Shown here: piece by piece, positions 1 to 4,941 of the stretch
How positions within the stretch are numbered: the first letter of the stretch is position 1
How the letters are laid out: each line of letters starts with the position of its first letter
Source of the DNA: Candidatus Aenigmatarchaeota archaeon
Lineage (GTDB): Archaea > Aenigmatarchaeota > Aenigmatarchaeia > GW2011-AR5 > WALA01
Length of the DNA: 5,029 nucleotides
Assembly (NCBI GenBank): GCA_015522745.1
Contig: WALQ01000061.1
Span: forward strand, 1-5,029
Direction of reading: 5' to 3'
Notes under the pieces: generated by a model
The model's database searches: none
Seen by the model: only the letters and a program-made list of their open reading frames with translations
What the model was told of the DNA's origin: nothing
Made by a program: the position numbers and the translations under genes

Positions 1-472
1 GGATAAATGGGACCTTGTATTTCATGCTGACATAGTTGGAGCTCCGTTTACAGTAATAAAATCCGGAAAAAAACTACCCAGTGCACAAGCCATAAGAGAA
101 GCAGCGCAATTTGCCGCATGCTACTCACGTGCGTGGAAGCGAAGACTGGGCACAATAGACGTTTATTGGGTTCATCCGAAGCAAGTAAAAAAAGTTCCGG
201 GACTTCCAAAAGGTTCGTTTCAAATTCAGGGAAAAAGAAATTATTTAAGAAATATCGAGCTCAAATTATGTTTTATCCCCATAAAAGGTGTGATGCATAT
301 ACTTCCATTTGAAACAACGAAAGTTAGCGATAAGAAATACATCGTTCTTGGACCCGGAACAACAAAAGCAAAAGAAATTGTGAACTCGATCAAGAAAGAA
401 TTCAGCGGTTATAAAATACCTCAAAATCTTTCGGAGAAGATTCCTTATGGCGAAGGGGACATAATTAGATGA
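1..472 (+). CDS. rqcH: RqcH/NFACT-family ribosome quality control protein, C-terminal part (5' end outside window)
   Basis: An open frame enters from the left edge (first full codon at position 2) and ends at TGA 470-472, giving 156 residues of C-terminus. It matches the NFACT-R (DUF814) RNA-binding domain: FHADIVGAP near residues 7-15, an AAxFAxxYSRAW helix at 34-45, DVYWVHPKQVKK at 53-64, and KGSFQIQGKRNYL at 70-82. The tail ending IPYGEGDIIR resembles the usual C-terminal end of archaeal members. By family knowledge, RqcH/Rqc2 proteins bind obstructed large ribosomal subunits carrying peptidyl-tRNA and take part in rescue and tailing of stalled nascent chains; older annotation calls them fibronectin-binding proteins. 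The NFACT-N and coiled-coil parts must lie upstream of the window. The ATG at 290 is an internal methionine, since the open frame and conserved domain extend well before it. The 3' end overlaps the convergent tmk gene by 28 bp. Confidence 0.87.
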   Translation, partial: DKWDLVFHADIVGAPFTVIKSGKKLPSAQAIREAAQFAACYSRAWKRRLGTIDVYWVHPKQVKKVPGLPKGSFQIQGKRNYLRNIELKLCFIPIKGVMHILPFETTKVSDKKYIVLGPGTTKAKEIVNSIKKEFSGYKIPQNLSEKIPYGEGDIIR

Positions 473-1053
473 TCCAAAGTTTTGCGCACGTCTTCCAACA
501 CTTCGTCTATCGGGCGTTCGCCATTTATCACGTTCATCCTGTACTTCCCAATTATCCTTTTCTTGTAAACGTCGTAAACCTTTTGTTGAACTTCCATTCT
601 CTCAAGACGGTCACCCACGGGCTTCCGCCTCAATGACTCTTCGGGCGTTATGTCAATGTAAAAAATTGCATTTGGTTTTAGGACGAACTTGTGCACATCT
701 TCAATCCAATCGAATATGCTCTCATCGAAAATCGCGGTCTCATAAGCCAACGTCGAGTAGAAATACCTGTCGCACACTACCCACGTTCCGCGCTCAAGCG
801 CCGGAAGTATAACCGTTTTCAAGTGCTCGTATCTGTCCGCGGCGTACAAAAGCGCCACAGATTTCACAGAATTTATGTCAAACTTCTTCGCGAGCCAGTC
901 CTTAATGAAAAGACCTATGGGATTTGACGATGTCGGTTCGTCAGTGTAAATGGCGTCAATCCCCTTTGATTTCAAATATTCAACCGTTTTTTTCGCTTGT
1001 GTCTCCTTTCCAGAAGCATCAAGACCTTCGAATACAATAAATTTTCCTCTCAT
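445..1053 (-). CDS. tmk: thymidylate kinase (dTMP kinase)
   Basis: A 202-residue protein of normal length for the family. It phosphorylates dTMP to dTDP with ATP, a cytoplasmic step of dTTP synthesis. Visible motifs are the P-loop GLDASGKETQ (10-19), DEPT (38-41; bacterial and archaeal enzymes often have REPG or REPT here), ADRYEH (72-77), the DRYxxSxxAYE signature CDRYFYSTLAYE (94-105), and a LID-like RRKPVGDRLE (142-151) followed by a conserved VINGERPIDEV end (175-185). The start at ATG 1053 gives the standard MRGKFIVFEG opening with no spare N-terminal sequence. Glu17 follows the P-loop lysine where Ser or Thr is more usual. No Shine-Dalgarno is visible upstream, but a TATA-like box sits about 25 nt before the ATG, so the mRNA may be leaderless. 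The last 28 bp, including the stop, overlap the end of rqcH on the other strand. Confidence 0.93.
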   Translation of the reverse strand: MRGKFIVFEGLDASGKETQAKKTVEYLKSKGIDAIYTDEPTSSNPIGLFIKDWLAKKFDINSVKSVALLYAADRYEHLKTVILPALERGTWVVCDRYFYSTLAYETAIFDESIFDWIEDVHKFVLKPNAIFYIDITPEESLRRKPVGDRLERMEVQQKVYDVYKKRIIGKYRMNVINGERPIDEVLEDVRKTLDHLIMSPSP

Positions 1054-1073
1054 AGTTAAATTAGTTCAGAAAT

Positions 1074-1083
1074 GTTTTAATTC
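1074..1083 (-). promoter_or_regulatory. possible TATA-like box for leaderless tmk transcription
   Basis: Reading the - strand, GAATTAAAAC lies with its centre about 25 nt before the tmk ATG, in the 32-bp gap after the HAD gene. No GGTG-type ribosome-binding site is present before the ATG. In archaea a TATA box centred about 26 nt from the start codon is the arrangement seen for leaderless mRNAs. The gap is very A/T-rich, so the match could arise by chance and tmk may simply be co-transcribed with the HAD gene. Confidence 0.3.
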
Positions 1084-1085
1084 TT

Positions 1086-1775
1086 TTAATGATTATTAAT
1101 TATTTTCACGACATCTATGGGTTTGAGCGCAATGTATATACCATTTTCTTCGAATGTGTCGTATTTTTCATAATTATTATCAACATAACCGTTCTTTCTA
1201 TCGCTTTCATTATTCGCACTTTCGGACCATTTGGAAAGTATCCCGACAAATCCAACTTTTTTTGCGCCTTCCACATTTTTCGCATCGTCATCGACAAAAA
1301 AGATATTATTAGCATCAACGTTCGTATTGGTTTTTGCAATTTCGTATATCTTCTCATCTGGCTTTCTAGCATCAACGTCTTCGGAAATTATTACGAGATT
1401 TTCGTCGAAAAAATTTTCAAGCGCTTTTATCTTCTTTCTTTGAACGTCTGAGTCTCCGTTGGATATTATACCGATTTTTATCTCATTTGAATCGTAAAGT
1501 TGTTCAAGCATTTCCACAACGCCATCGTAAACATTGATATAATTCGATATGTCATTGTTCTCGAAGAATTCTTTCGCAGCATTGTTGTAATCTTCCTGAA
1601 CATCCTCCTCATCCATGTTGTAGTTCTTAGAAATCGTCTTGACAAATTTCTTTCCCTTTTCTAAACTCTCGTAAGGAAGTCCGAGCTTCTCAAGAGCGCT
1701 CGTTCTAATTTCTTCATAGGTCTTTTCGTTCGCGCGAAGCAGCGTTTGGTCAATGTCAAAATAAACTATTTTCAT
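1086..1775 (-). CDS. HAD-superfamily hydrolase (phosphatase-like, subfamily I cap), substrate unknown
   Basis: A 229-residue protein with all four HAD motifs: motif I DIDQT (Asp7 nucleophile, Asp9 acid/base), motif II ISNGD (Ser105), motif III KPDEKIY (Lys138), and motif IV VDDD (161-164) followed by NVEGAKKVGF. About 90 residues of mostly helical-looking sequence between motifs I and II fit a C1 cap, as in phosphoglycolate phosphatase or 5'-nucleotidase relatives. The substrate cannot be told from the sequence. The protein is rich in Asn (26 of 229, about 11%, against 5 of 202 in the neighbouring tmk product), and residues 185-210 look like a polar insertion near the C-terminus. The start at ATG 1775 is supported by a perfect GGTGAT site 9 nt upstream and by motif I lying at residues 7-11. 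It sits 41 bp after porB on the same strand, but its different base composition and a T-rich tract between them suggest a separate unit. Confidence 0.85.
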   Translation of the reverse strand: MKIVYFDIDQTLLRANEKTYEEIRTSALEKLGLPYESLEKGKKFVKTISKNYNMDEEDVQEDYNNAAKEFFENNDISNYINVYDGVVEMLEQLYDSNEIKIGIISNGDSDVQRKKIKALENFFDENLVIISEDVDARKPDEKIYEIAKTNTNVDANNIFFVDDDAKNVEGAKKVGFVGILSKWSESANNESDRKNGYVDNNYEKYDTFEENGIYIALKPIDVVKIINNH

Positions 1776-1784
1776 GTTAAATTT

Positions 1785-1790
1785 ATCACC
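1785..1790 (-). promoter_or_regulatory. ribosome-binding site of the HAD gene
   Basis: GGTGAT on the - strand, 9 nt before ATG 1775. It is a perfect 6-base match to the complement of the archaeal 16S rRNA 3' end (core AUCACC), and it fixes the start of the HAD gene. Confidence 0.7.
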
Positions 1791-1805
1791 AAAAAAGAAT
1801 AAAAA
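1791..1805 (-). terminator. T-rich tract after porB, possible archaeal transcription terminator
   Basis: On the - strand, TTTTTATTCTTTTTT begins 11 nt after the porB stop. Archaeal RNA polymerase can terminate on such U-rich stretches without a hairpin, and none is evident here. The tract lies directly before the ribosome-binding site of the HAD gene, so any termination here would separate the por operon from the HAD gene. Read-through cannot be excluded. Confidence 0.45.
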
Positions 1806-1816
1806 GATTTATGGAG

Positions 1817-2701
1817 CTATATTTTAACCCCTTCGAGACCCTCGTACATGCTCCAGTCCTCCTTGACGCGCTCCTGAATCTTGTTTATCTCCTCGTCCGT
1901 GAGATGCTTGAACCGCCTCTGAAGCATCAGGTAATCGCGCACGGGCTTGAACTCTTTCGGCTTGTACGTTATCCTGAATTTTCCGTGGTCAATTTCAAAG
2001 AGAACCCAAAGGCCCGTCTCGACGGAAAGTTTCGCAACGTCAACCGTGAGCGATGAATCAAATTTCCACCCCGTGGGACACGGATTCAAAACGTGTATGA
2101 ATTTCGGTCCCTCTATCTCGGCCGCACGCTGCACCTTCCTCTTGAAATCAGGCAAATTTGATATTGAAGCCGTTGCAACGTACTTGGCTCCCTGGGCAGC
2201 CATCATGAGTGCCAATGGTTTCTTGAATGTCTTGTTGCCGTGGATCTTCTTTCCAACAGGTGATGTCGTCGTCCACGCGCCAAACGGCGTTGCGCTGCTT
2301 CTCTGTATGCCCGTGTTTGCGTACGACTCATTGTCATAAACGACGTAAAGAACATTGTGCCCCCTGTCGACCATACCGGAGAGCGCTTGAAGCCCTATGT
2401 CAAACGTCCCACCATCACCGGCAAAAGCGACTACGTTTACCTTGTTTCCAAGCTTCTTTTGAGCCGCTTCGATGCCGGACGCAATGGCAGCCGTGTTCTC
2501 AAACGCGGAGTGCATCGCAGGAACTCCCCAGGCGTTGTACGGATACTGGGACGATATTATTTCCAAACACGAAGTCCCAAAAGCGACTATCGTGTTCTTG
2601 CCGAGCGTGTTCAGCACGGTGCGCACTATGATTGGTATTGGGCATCCAGCACATGCGGTGTGCCCTGGTTTGAAAAGCAGTTTTTCATATCTTTCATTCA
2701 T
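1817..2701 (-). CDS. porB: pyruvate:ferredoxin oxidoreductase (2-oxoacid:acceptor oxidoreductase), beta subunit
   Basis: PorB carries the thiamine-diphosphate site and one [4Fe-4S] cluster of the enzyme that converts pyruvate, CoA and oxidised ferredoxin to acetyl-CoA, CO2 and reduced ferredoxin. Counting 294 residues from ATG 2701, the motifs are GHTACAGC (13-20, cluster Cys17 and Cys20), Cys45, and Cys208 in LNPCPTGW, which together make the expected four ligands. The ThDP/Mg motif runs from AGDGGTFDIG (94-103) to YDNESYANTGIQ (122-133). The start at 2701 is chosen because AAGTGAT, which includes the porA stop codon, lies 4 nt before it, as at the other por junctions. The in-frame ATGs at 2731 and 2707 would give 10 or 2 extra residues; the first lies inside porA and the second inside this binding site. 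It is the last gene of the por operon and stops at TAG 1819-1817. The 2-oxoacid specificity is inferred from the operon and family; a 2-oxoisovalerate enzyme is the main alternative. Confidence 0.92.
   Translation of the reverse strand: MNERYEKLLFKPGHTACAGCPIPIIVRTVLNTLGKNTIVAFGTSCLEIISSQYPYNAWGVPAMHSAFENTAAIASGIEAAQKKLGNKVNVVAFAGDGGTFDIGLQALSGMVDRGHNVLYVVYDNESYANTGIQRSSATPFGAWTTTSPVGKKIHGNKTFKKPLALMMAAQGAKYVATASISNLPDFKRKVQRAAEIEGPKFIHVLNPCPTGWKFDSSLTVDVAKLSVETGLWVLFEIDHGKFRITYKPKEFKPVRDYLMLQRRFKHLTDEEINKIQERVKEDWSMYEGLEGVKI
1820..1827 (-). promoter_or_regulatory. possible TATA box for the HAD gene, inside the porB 3' end
   Basis: On the - strand, TTAAAATA overlaps the last codons of porB. 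A start about 25 nt downstream would fall in the T-rich tract near 1797-1800 and give a leader of about 20 nt carrying the GGTGAT site. The spacing is sensible but the match is short and in A/T-rich DNA. Confidence 0.3.
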
Positions 2702-2705
2702 ATGC

Positions 2706-2712
2706 ATCACTT
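2706..2712 (-). promoter_or_regulatory. ribosome-binding site of porB, overlapping the porA stop codon
   Basis: AAGTGAT on the - strand, 4 nt before ATG 2701. Its TGA (2709-2707) is the porA stop codon, so porA termination and porB initiation share the same bases. The same motif precedes porD and porA, and it decides the porB start in favour of 2701. Confidence 0.6.
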
Positions 2713-3843
2713 CAATTTTGACCCTATCCACTCAAATCCGGATTTCTTCTCGCGTATTTTATCAAATATGTGAGACACGTCATTTAGCGTCACATCACGT
2801 CCGCTGAGGCCGCCAACAAAACTCATCACGGGCGTTTTCACAACGGATCTGACTTCGTGCGCCAAAGGGCCGCCGAGGCCGAGCGATATGACCTTTTCAA
2901 AAACTCCAACGGACTCGAGCCCTTTTGTGAGTTCAATGAGCTCCTCGCGCGGAAACGGTCTGAATGAGCGTATCTTGATTATTCCAACATCGTCAACTTC
3001 TTGATCGATGAAATGCTTGAACGTCCCGACTATTGAGCCCATTGTGATTATGGCATGTTTTGCCCCGTCAAGGTTGTACGTCTCGACGAGCCCGTCGCCG
3101 TGGTCACGCCCAAACTTCTCCTTGAACTCGGCTGTGACCGACTTGATGACGTCCTTCGCCGCCATCATCGCGTTCCACTGCTCCTCTTTGAACTCCTGGA
3201 AGTTGTCTGGCGTTGCGTATTCGCCTATCGTGTGAACATCGTTGACATCGAGCTTCACGATTGGGTTGTACTCACCAACAAAGTCCTTGACGTCTTTCGT
3301 GTCGGGCATGTCTATGGGCTCGTAAACGTGCGAAAGTATGAACCCGTCTATGTTTATCATAACGGGGAGGAGGACGTTGTGGTTTTCCGCTATCCTGTAC
3401 GCCATTATCGTCGTGTCCACAACATCCTGACCATTTTCAGCGTAAAATTGCAACCACCCATTGTCTCTCTCGGGGAACGAGTCGGACCAGTCGTTCCAAA
3501 TCGTGAGCGGTGCGCTCAACGTTCTGTTGGCAACGTGTATGACAACCGGCAAGCGCTCGCCTGCGACGACGGAAAGGACTTCGTGCATTAATGCGAGCCC
3601 CTGGGAAGCTGTGGCCGTGTAGGCGCGGACACCGCACGCCTGAGCTCCCATTGTCGCGCTCATGGCGGAGTGCTCCGACTCAACGTTCAAGTACTCCGCA
3701 TCGAGTTCGCCGTTTGCAACGAGCTCCGACAAGCGCTCCACGATGTGCGTCTGAGGCGTTATCGGATACGCCGCTATGACTTTCGGTCCGACTTTTGAAA
3801 CGACTTCAGCAATTGCATGCGAAATTTCAACTACCTTTTTCAT
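2707..3843 (-). CDS. porA: pyruvate:ferredoxin oxidoreductase (2-oxoacid:acceptor oxidoreductase), alpha subunit
   Basis: A 378-residue protein, close to the usual length (about 380-395) of archaeal PorA. It forms the catalytic core with PorB and holds the substrate-facing side of the ThDP site. Visible motifs are AAYPITPQT (24-32), the VESEHSAM segment with the conserved Glu at 55 (54-61), TASQGLALMHE (78-88), NRTLSAP (106-112) and WNDWSDS (116-122). Next come FYAENGQDVVD (133-143), and the C-terminal domain with TMGS (267-270) and the RSFRPFP segment (292-298). ATG 3843 overlaps the porD stop as ATGA and is preceded by AAGTGAT at 3-nt spacing, so the start is secure. The family also includes 2-oxoisovalerate and other 2-oxoacid enzymes; the name por rests on overall similarity and the GDAB order, and I cannot prove the substrate. 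Confidence 0.93.
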   Translation of the reverse strand: MKKVVEISHAIAEVVSKVGPKVIAAYPITPQTHIVERLSELVANGELDAEYLNVESEHSAMSATMGAQACGVRAYTATASQGLALMHEVLSVVAGERLPVVIHVANRTLSAPLTIWNDWSDSFPERDNGWLQFYAENGQDVVDTTIMAYRIAENHNVLLPVMINIDGFILSHVYEPIDMPDTKDVKDFVGEYNPIVKLDVNDVHTIGEYATPDNFQEFKEEQWNAMMAAKDVIKSVTAEFKEKFGRDHGDGLVETYNLDGAKHAIITMGSIVGTFKHFIDQEVDDVGIIKIRSFRPFPREELIELTKGLESVGVFEKVISLGLGGPLAHEVRSVVKTPVMSFVGGLSGRDVTLNDVSHIFDKIREKKSGFEWIGSKLK

Positions 3844-4133
3844 TCTATCACTTTCTTTATTGCTTTAAACGGACATACGTTCATGCAAATAAGGCATCCC
3901 TTGCAGTAATCATAATCTATGACCGCGCGCCTCTTTCCATCAACCTCTTTTATCTCTATCGCGTTTTCGGGGCAGTACGTCGCGCAAATACCGCAGCCCG
4001 TGCATTTGTCCGTCACGATTGGTTTGAACGTGCGCCACGAGCCCGTCTTGTTCAAAAGGCTCGTTCCGGGTATCATGAACCCGCCCGCATTAGGGACTTT
4101 CTTTTCAACTTCTTTTTTCAGGTCGTCTTCCAT
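3840..4133 (-). CDS. porD: pyruvate:ferredoxin oxidoreductase, delta subunit (2x[4Fe-4S] ferredoxin)
   Basis: A 97-residue ferredoxin-like subunit, a normal size for PorD. It has two classic CxxCxxCxxxCP motifs: CTGCGICATYCP (44-55, Cys44, 47, 50, 54) and CKGCLICMNVCP (77-88, Cys77, 80, 83, 87). Each supplies three ligands to one [4Fe-4S] cluster and the fourth ligand to the other. The protein would relay electrons from the PorA/PorB core to soluble ferredoxin. The N-terminal stretch with GSWRTFKPIV (31-40) is typical of delta subunits rather than free ferredoxins. The start at 4133 is chosen over the upstream in-frame ATG 4154 because AAGTGAT lies 3 nt before 4133, and because the longer start would lie inside porG and add MRWRSDD. 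It overlaps porA by 4 bp (ATGA). Confidence 0.93.
   Translation of the reverse strand: MEDDLKKEVEKKVPNAGGFMIPGTSLLNKTGSWRTFKPIVTDKCTGCGICATYCPENAIEIKEVDGKRRAVIDYDYCKGCLICMNVCPFKAIKKVIE
3847..3853 (-). promoter_or_regulatory. ribosome-binding site of porA inside the porD 3' end
   Basis: AAGTGAT on the - strand, 3 nt before ATG 3843. It lies within the last codons of porD (those for Lys93-Lys94-Val95-Ile96), whose TGA overlaps the porA ATG as ATGA. This supports translational coupling from porD to porA. Confidence 0.6.
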
Positions 4134-4136
4134 ATC

Positions 4137-4143
4137 ATCACTT
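4137..4143 (-). promoter_or_regulatory. ribosome-binding site of porD, overlapping the porG stop codon
   Basis: AAGTGAT on the - strand, 3 nt before ATG 4133. Its TGA (4140-4138) is the porG stop codon. This is the same layout as the porA-porB junction and it decides the porD start. Confidence 0.6.
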
Positions 4144-4680
4144 CGCCATCTCATAAACGGTTTTCACGAGATTCACGTTCTTTTCCTTCAAGTCGCCGGA
4201 AAACTTCTCGTCCGTGGCAGCGATTATGCTGTTGAGCGAGACAAGGCCGGTGACTTTTGAGAACGCTCCGAGAATTCCCGTATTAACTATGTTTGCTCCG
4301 AGTATTTCAACCGCCTTTGATGTCACATCAACGCTATGGACGTCGAAACCGTTGAGCCCATACTGCTTTGTGAGCTCCTCCGGGGACTTTGATGAATTTA
4401 TTATAATTGTCCCGCCCTTTTTAAGACCTTTCGTTATGCCGATTTCGAGCAGCGATTCGTTGAGAACGACAAGTATGTCCGGCTCGTATATCTGCGTTCG
4501 GAGGTTTATGAACTTGTCGTCTATACGGCAGTACGCTTCAACCGGAGCTCCCCGTCGCTCCGGACCGAACTTTGGAAACGCCTGGCTGTACTTTCCGTCT
4601 TTGAAAGCAGCAACTGCGAGTATCTCAACTGCCGTCACAGAACCTTGGCCCCCTCGGCCGTGAAAACGAATTTCCTTCAT
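4138..4680 (-). CDS. porG: pyruvate:ferredoxin oxidoreductase, gamma subunit
   Basis: A 180-residue gamma subunit of normal length. In related enzymes this domain contributes to CoA binding and subunit contacts. Motifs are FHGRGGQGSVTAVEIL (6-21), the FPKFGPERRGAPVEAY block (35-50), DILVVLNES (68-76), LKKGGTIIINSS (86-97) and the NTGILGAF segment (133-140). ATG 4680 is chosen because it gives the family-typical MKEIRFHGRGGQG opening and has a strong AGGAGG 8 nt upstream. The in-frame ATG 4710 would add ten residues encoded by the repeat itself (MRRNPQEVST). It is the first recognised gene of the operon. Its ATG overlaps the TGA of an 18-codon leader frame (ATGA), and its ribosome-binding site sits in a perfect 9-bp hairpin, which suggests control of translation at this point. 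Confidence 0.93.
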   Translation of the reverse strand: MKEIRFHGRGGQGSVTAVEILAVAAFKDGKYSQAFPKFGPERRGAPVEAYCRIDDKFINLRTQIYEPDILVVLNESLLEIGITKGLKKGGTIIINSSKSPEELTKQYGLNGFDVHSVDVTSKAVEILGANIVNTGILGAFSKVTGLVSLNSIIAATDEKFSGDLKEKNVNLVKTVYEMAK

Positions 4681-4733
4681 AGTCGAAACCTCCTGCGGGT
4701 TTCGACGCATCCCGCATCCATCTTATTTTTCAT
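4677..4733 (-). CDS. possible 18-codon leader peptide 2, overlapping porG start
   Basis: On the - strand ATG 4733 opens an 18-codon frame, MKNKMDAGCVETRRRFRL, ending at TGA 4679-4677. That TGA overlaps porG ATG 4680 as ATGA. An AGGAGG site lies 8 nt before ATG 4733. The peptide has four Arg among residues 13-17, and the AGG AGG codons for Arg14-Arg15 are also the ribosome-binding site of porG. It resembles no known protein to me. A translated leader would let ribosomes open the hairpin at 4682-4706 and hand over to porG. It may equally be a by-product of the tandem duplication. Confidence 0.35.
   Translation of the reverse strand: MKNKMDAGCVETRRRFRL
4682..4706 (-). promoter_or_regulatory. 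hairpin holding the porG ribosome-binding site
   Basis: On the - strand, GTCGAAACC and GGTTTCGAC form a perfect 9-bp stem around the 7-nt loop CGCAGGA. The AGGAGG site (4694-4689) is split, with AGGA in the loop and the last GG in the stem. The stem ends 1 nt before the porG ATG, so the structure should affect ribosome loading unless an upstream ribosome or a factor melts it. Confidence 0.6.
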
Positions 4734-4786
4734 AGTCGAAACCTCCTGCGGGTTTCGACGCATCCCGCATCCATCTTATTTTTCAT
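4730..4786 (-). CDS. possible 18-codon leader peptide 1, identical to leader peptide 2
   Basis: On the - strand ATG 4786 opens the same 18-codon frame ending at TGA 4732-4730, which overlaps ATG 4733 of the next unit as ATGA. AGGAGG lies 8 nt before its ATG. The 53-bp period (17 codons plus 2 nt) is what makes each stop overlap the next start. Its expression is not shown by the sequence. Confidence 0.33.
   Translation of the reverse strand: MKNKMDAGCVETRRRFRL
4735..4759 (-). promoter_or_regulatory. second copy of the ribosome-binding-site hairpin
   Basis: An identical 9-bp stem and 7-nt loop in the second repeat unit, 1 nt before ATG 4733. It has the same placement of AGGAGG (4747-4742) in loop and stem. 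Confidence 0.5.
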
Positions 4787-4790
4787 AGTC

Positions 4791-4820
4791 GAAACCTCCT
4801 TAAACCCAACAGCGGGTTTC
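4791..4820 (-). promoter_or_regulatory. variant leader element with two competing pairings around AGGAGG
   Basis: In the most upstream copy (- strand), AAACCC (4819-4814) can pair with GGGTTT (4807-4802) over a 6-nt loop, leaving AGGAGG (4800-4795) free. Alternatively GAAACC (4820-4815) can pair with GGTTTC (4796-4791) and trap part of the site. The two pairings share bases and exclude each other, a layout seen in translational switches. No ligand or known riboswitch class is recognised. Confidence 0.35.
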
Positions 4821-4861
4821 CAAATCAGCAAACCAGCAATCTCATATCACATCTTGGCTTG

Positions 4862-4910
4862 CTTATTCACAACCACGTCATACAACCATTTTTTTCGATT
4901 TTTGAATAAG
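4862..4910. repeat. 8-bp inverted repeat CTTATTCA / TGAATAAG
   Basis: CTTATTCA (4862-4869) and TGAATAAG (4903-4910) are exact inverted copies separated by 33 nt that include a run of seven T on the + strand (4889-4895). It could be a weak hairpin in the por leader or paired protein sites, or chance in A/T-rich DNA. Confidence 0.4.
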
Positions 4911-4941
4911 TGATAAATTCTGCAATCGATAACAAATTCCC

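Larger units (their letters stand above)
4678..4800 (-). repeat. 53-bp tandem repeat in the porG leader: two identical units plus a 17-nt partial third
   Basis: Units 4678-4730 and 4731-4783 are identical over all 53 bases. A third copy begins at 4784 and matches for 17 nt to 4800. After an 11-nt insertion (4801-4811) it matches nine more bases (4812-4820) before similarity is lost. On the - strand each copy carries the ribosome-binding site and start AGGAGG-TTTCGACT-ATG; in the lowest copy the ATG is that of porG. The repeat therefore triplicates the porG initiation region. With only two full, spacer-free units and no cas genes, it is not a CRISPR. Confidence 0.95.

Noticed and set aside
118..312. 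A 64-codon + strand frame
   Set aside because: Out-of-frame shadow over the NFACT-R coding region, which reads through without stops in its own frame.
1089..1451. A hydrophobic 120-codon frame on the + strand, membrane-protein-like
   Set aside because: Antisense to the Asn/Lys/Asp-rich HAD gene. The complement of such codons yields Ile/Phe-rich sequence, and all HAD motifs are intact on the other strand.
2227..2631. A Cys/Arg-rich 134-codon frame on the + strand
   Set aside because: Antisense to porB. The Cys and Arg richness reflects the complement of porB codons and there is no ordered metal-binding motif.
3055..3591. A 178-codon open frame on the + strand
   Set aside because: It lies entirely antisense to porA, whose motifs are clear, and its translation shows no recognisable domain. 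Low stop frequency here comes from the codon bias of porA.
4214..4663. A 149-codon open frame on the + strand
   Set aside because: Antisense shadow of porG, with no domain features and no separate ribosome-binding support.
4678..4710. ATG 4710 as the start of porG
   Set aside because: It would add MRRNPQEVST, which is the repeat read in frame. The family opens at MKEIRFHGRGGQG and AGGAGG is correctly placed for ATG 4680.
4678..4800. Short CRISPR array
   Set aside because: The units are directly adjacent with no unique spacers, only two are complete, and there are no cas genes in the window.
4862..4910. Hairpin plus T-run as an intrinsic terminator
   Set aside because: The T-run is on the + strand and lies between the arms, not after them, and no + strand gene ends here.
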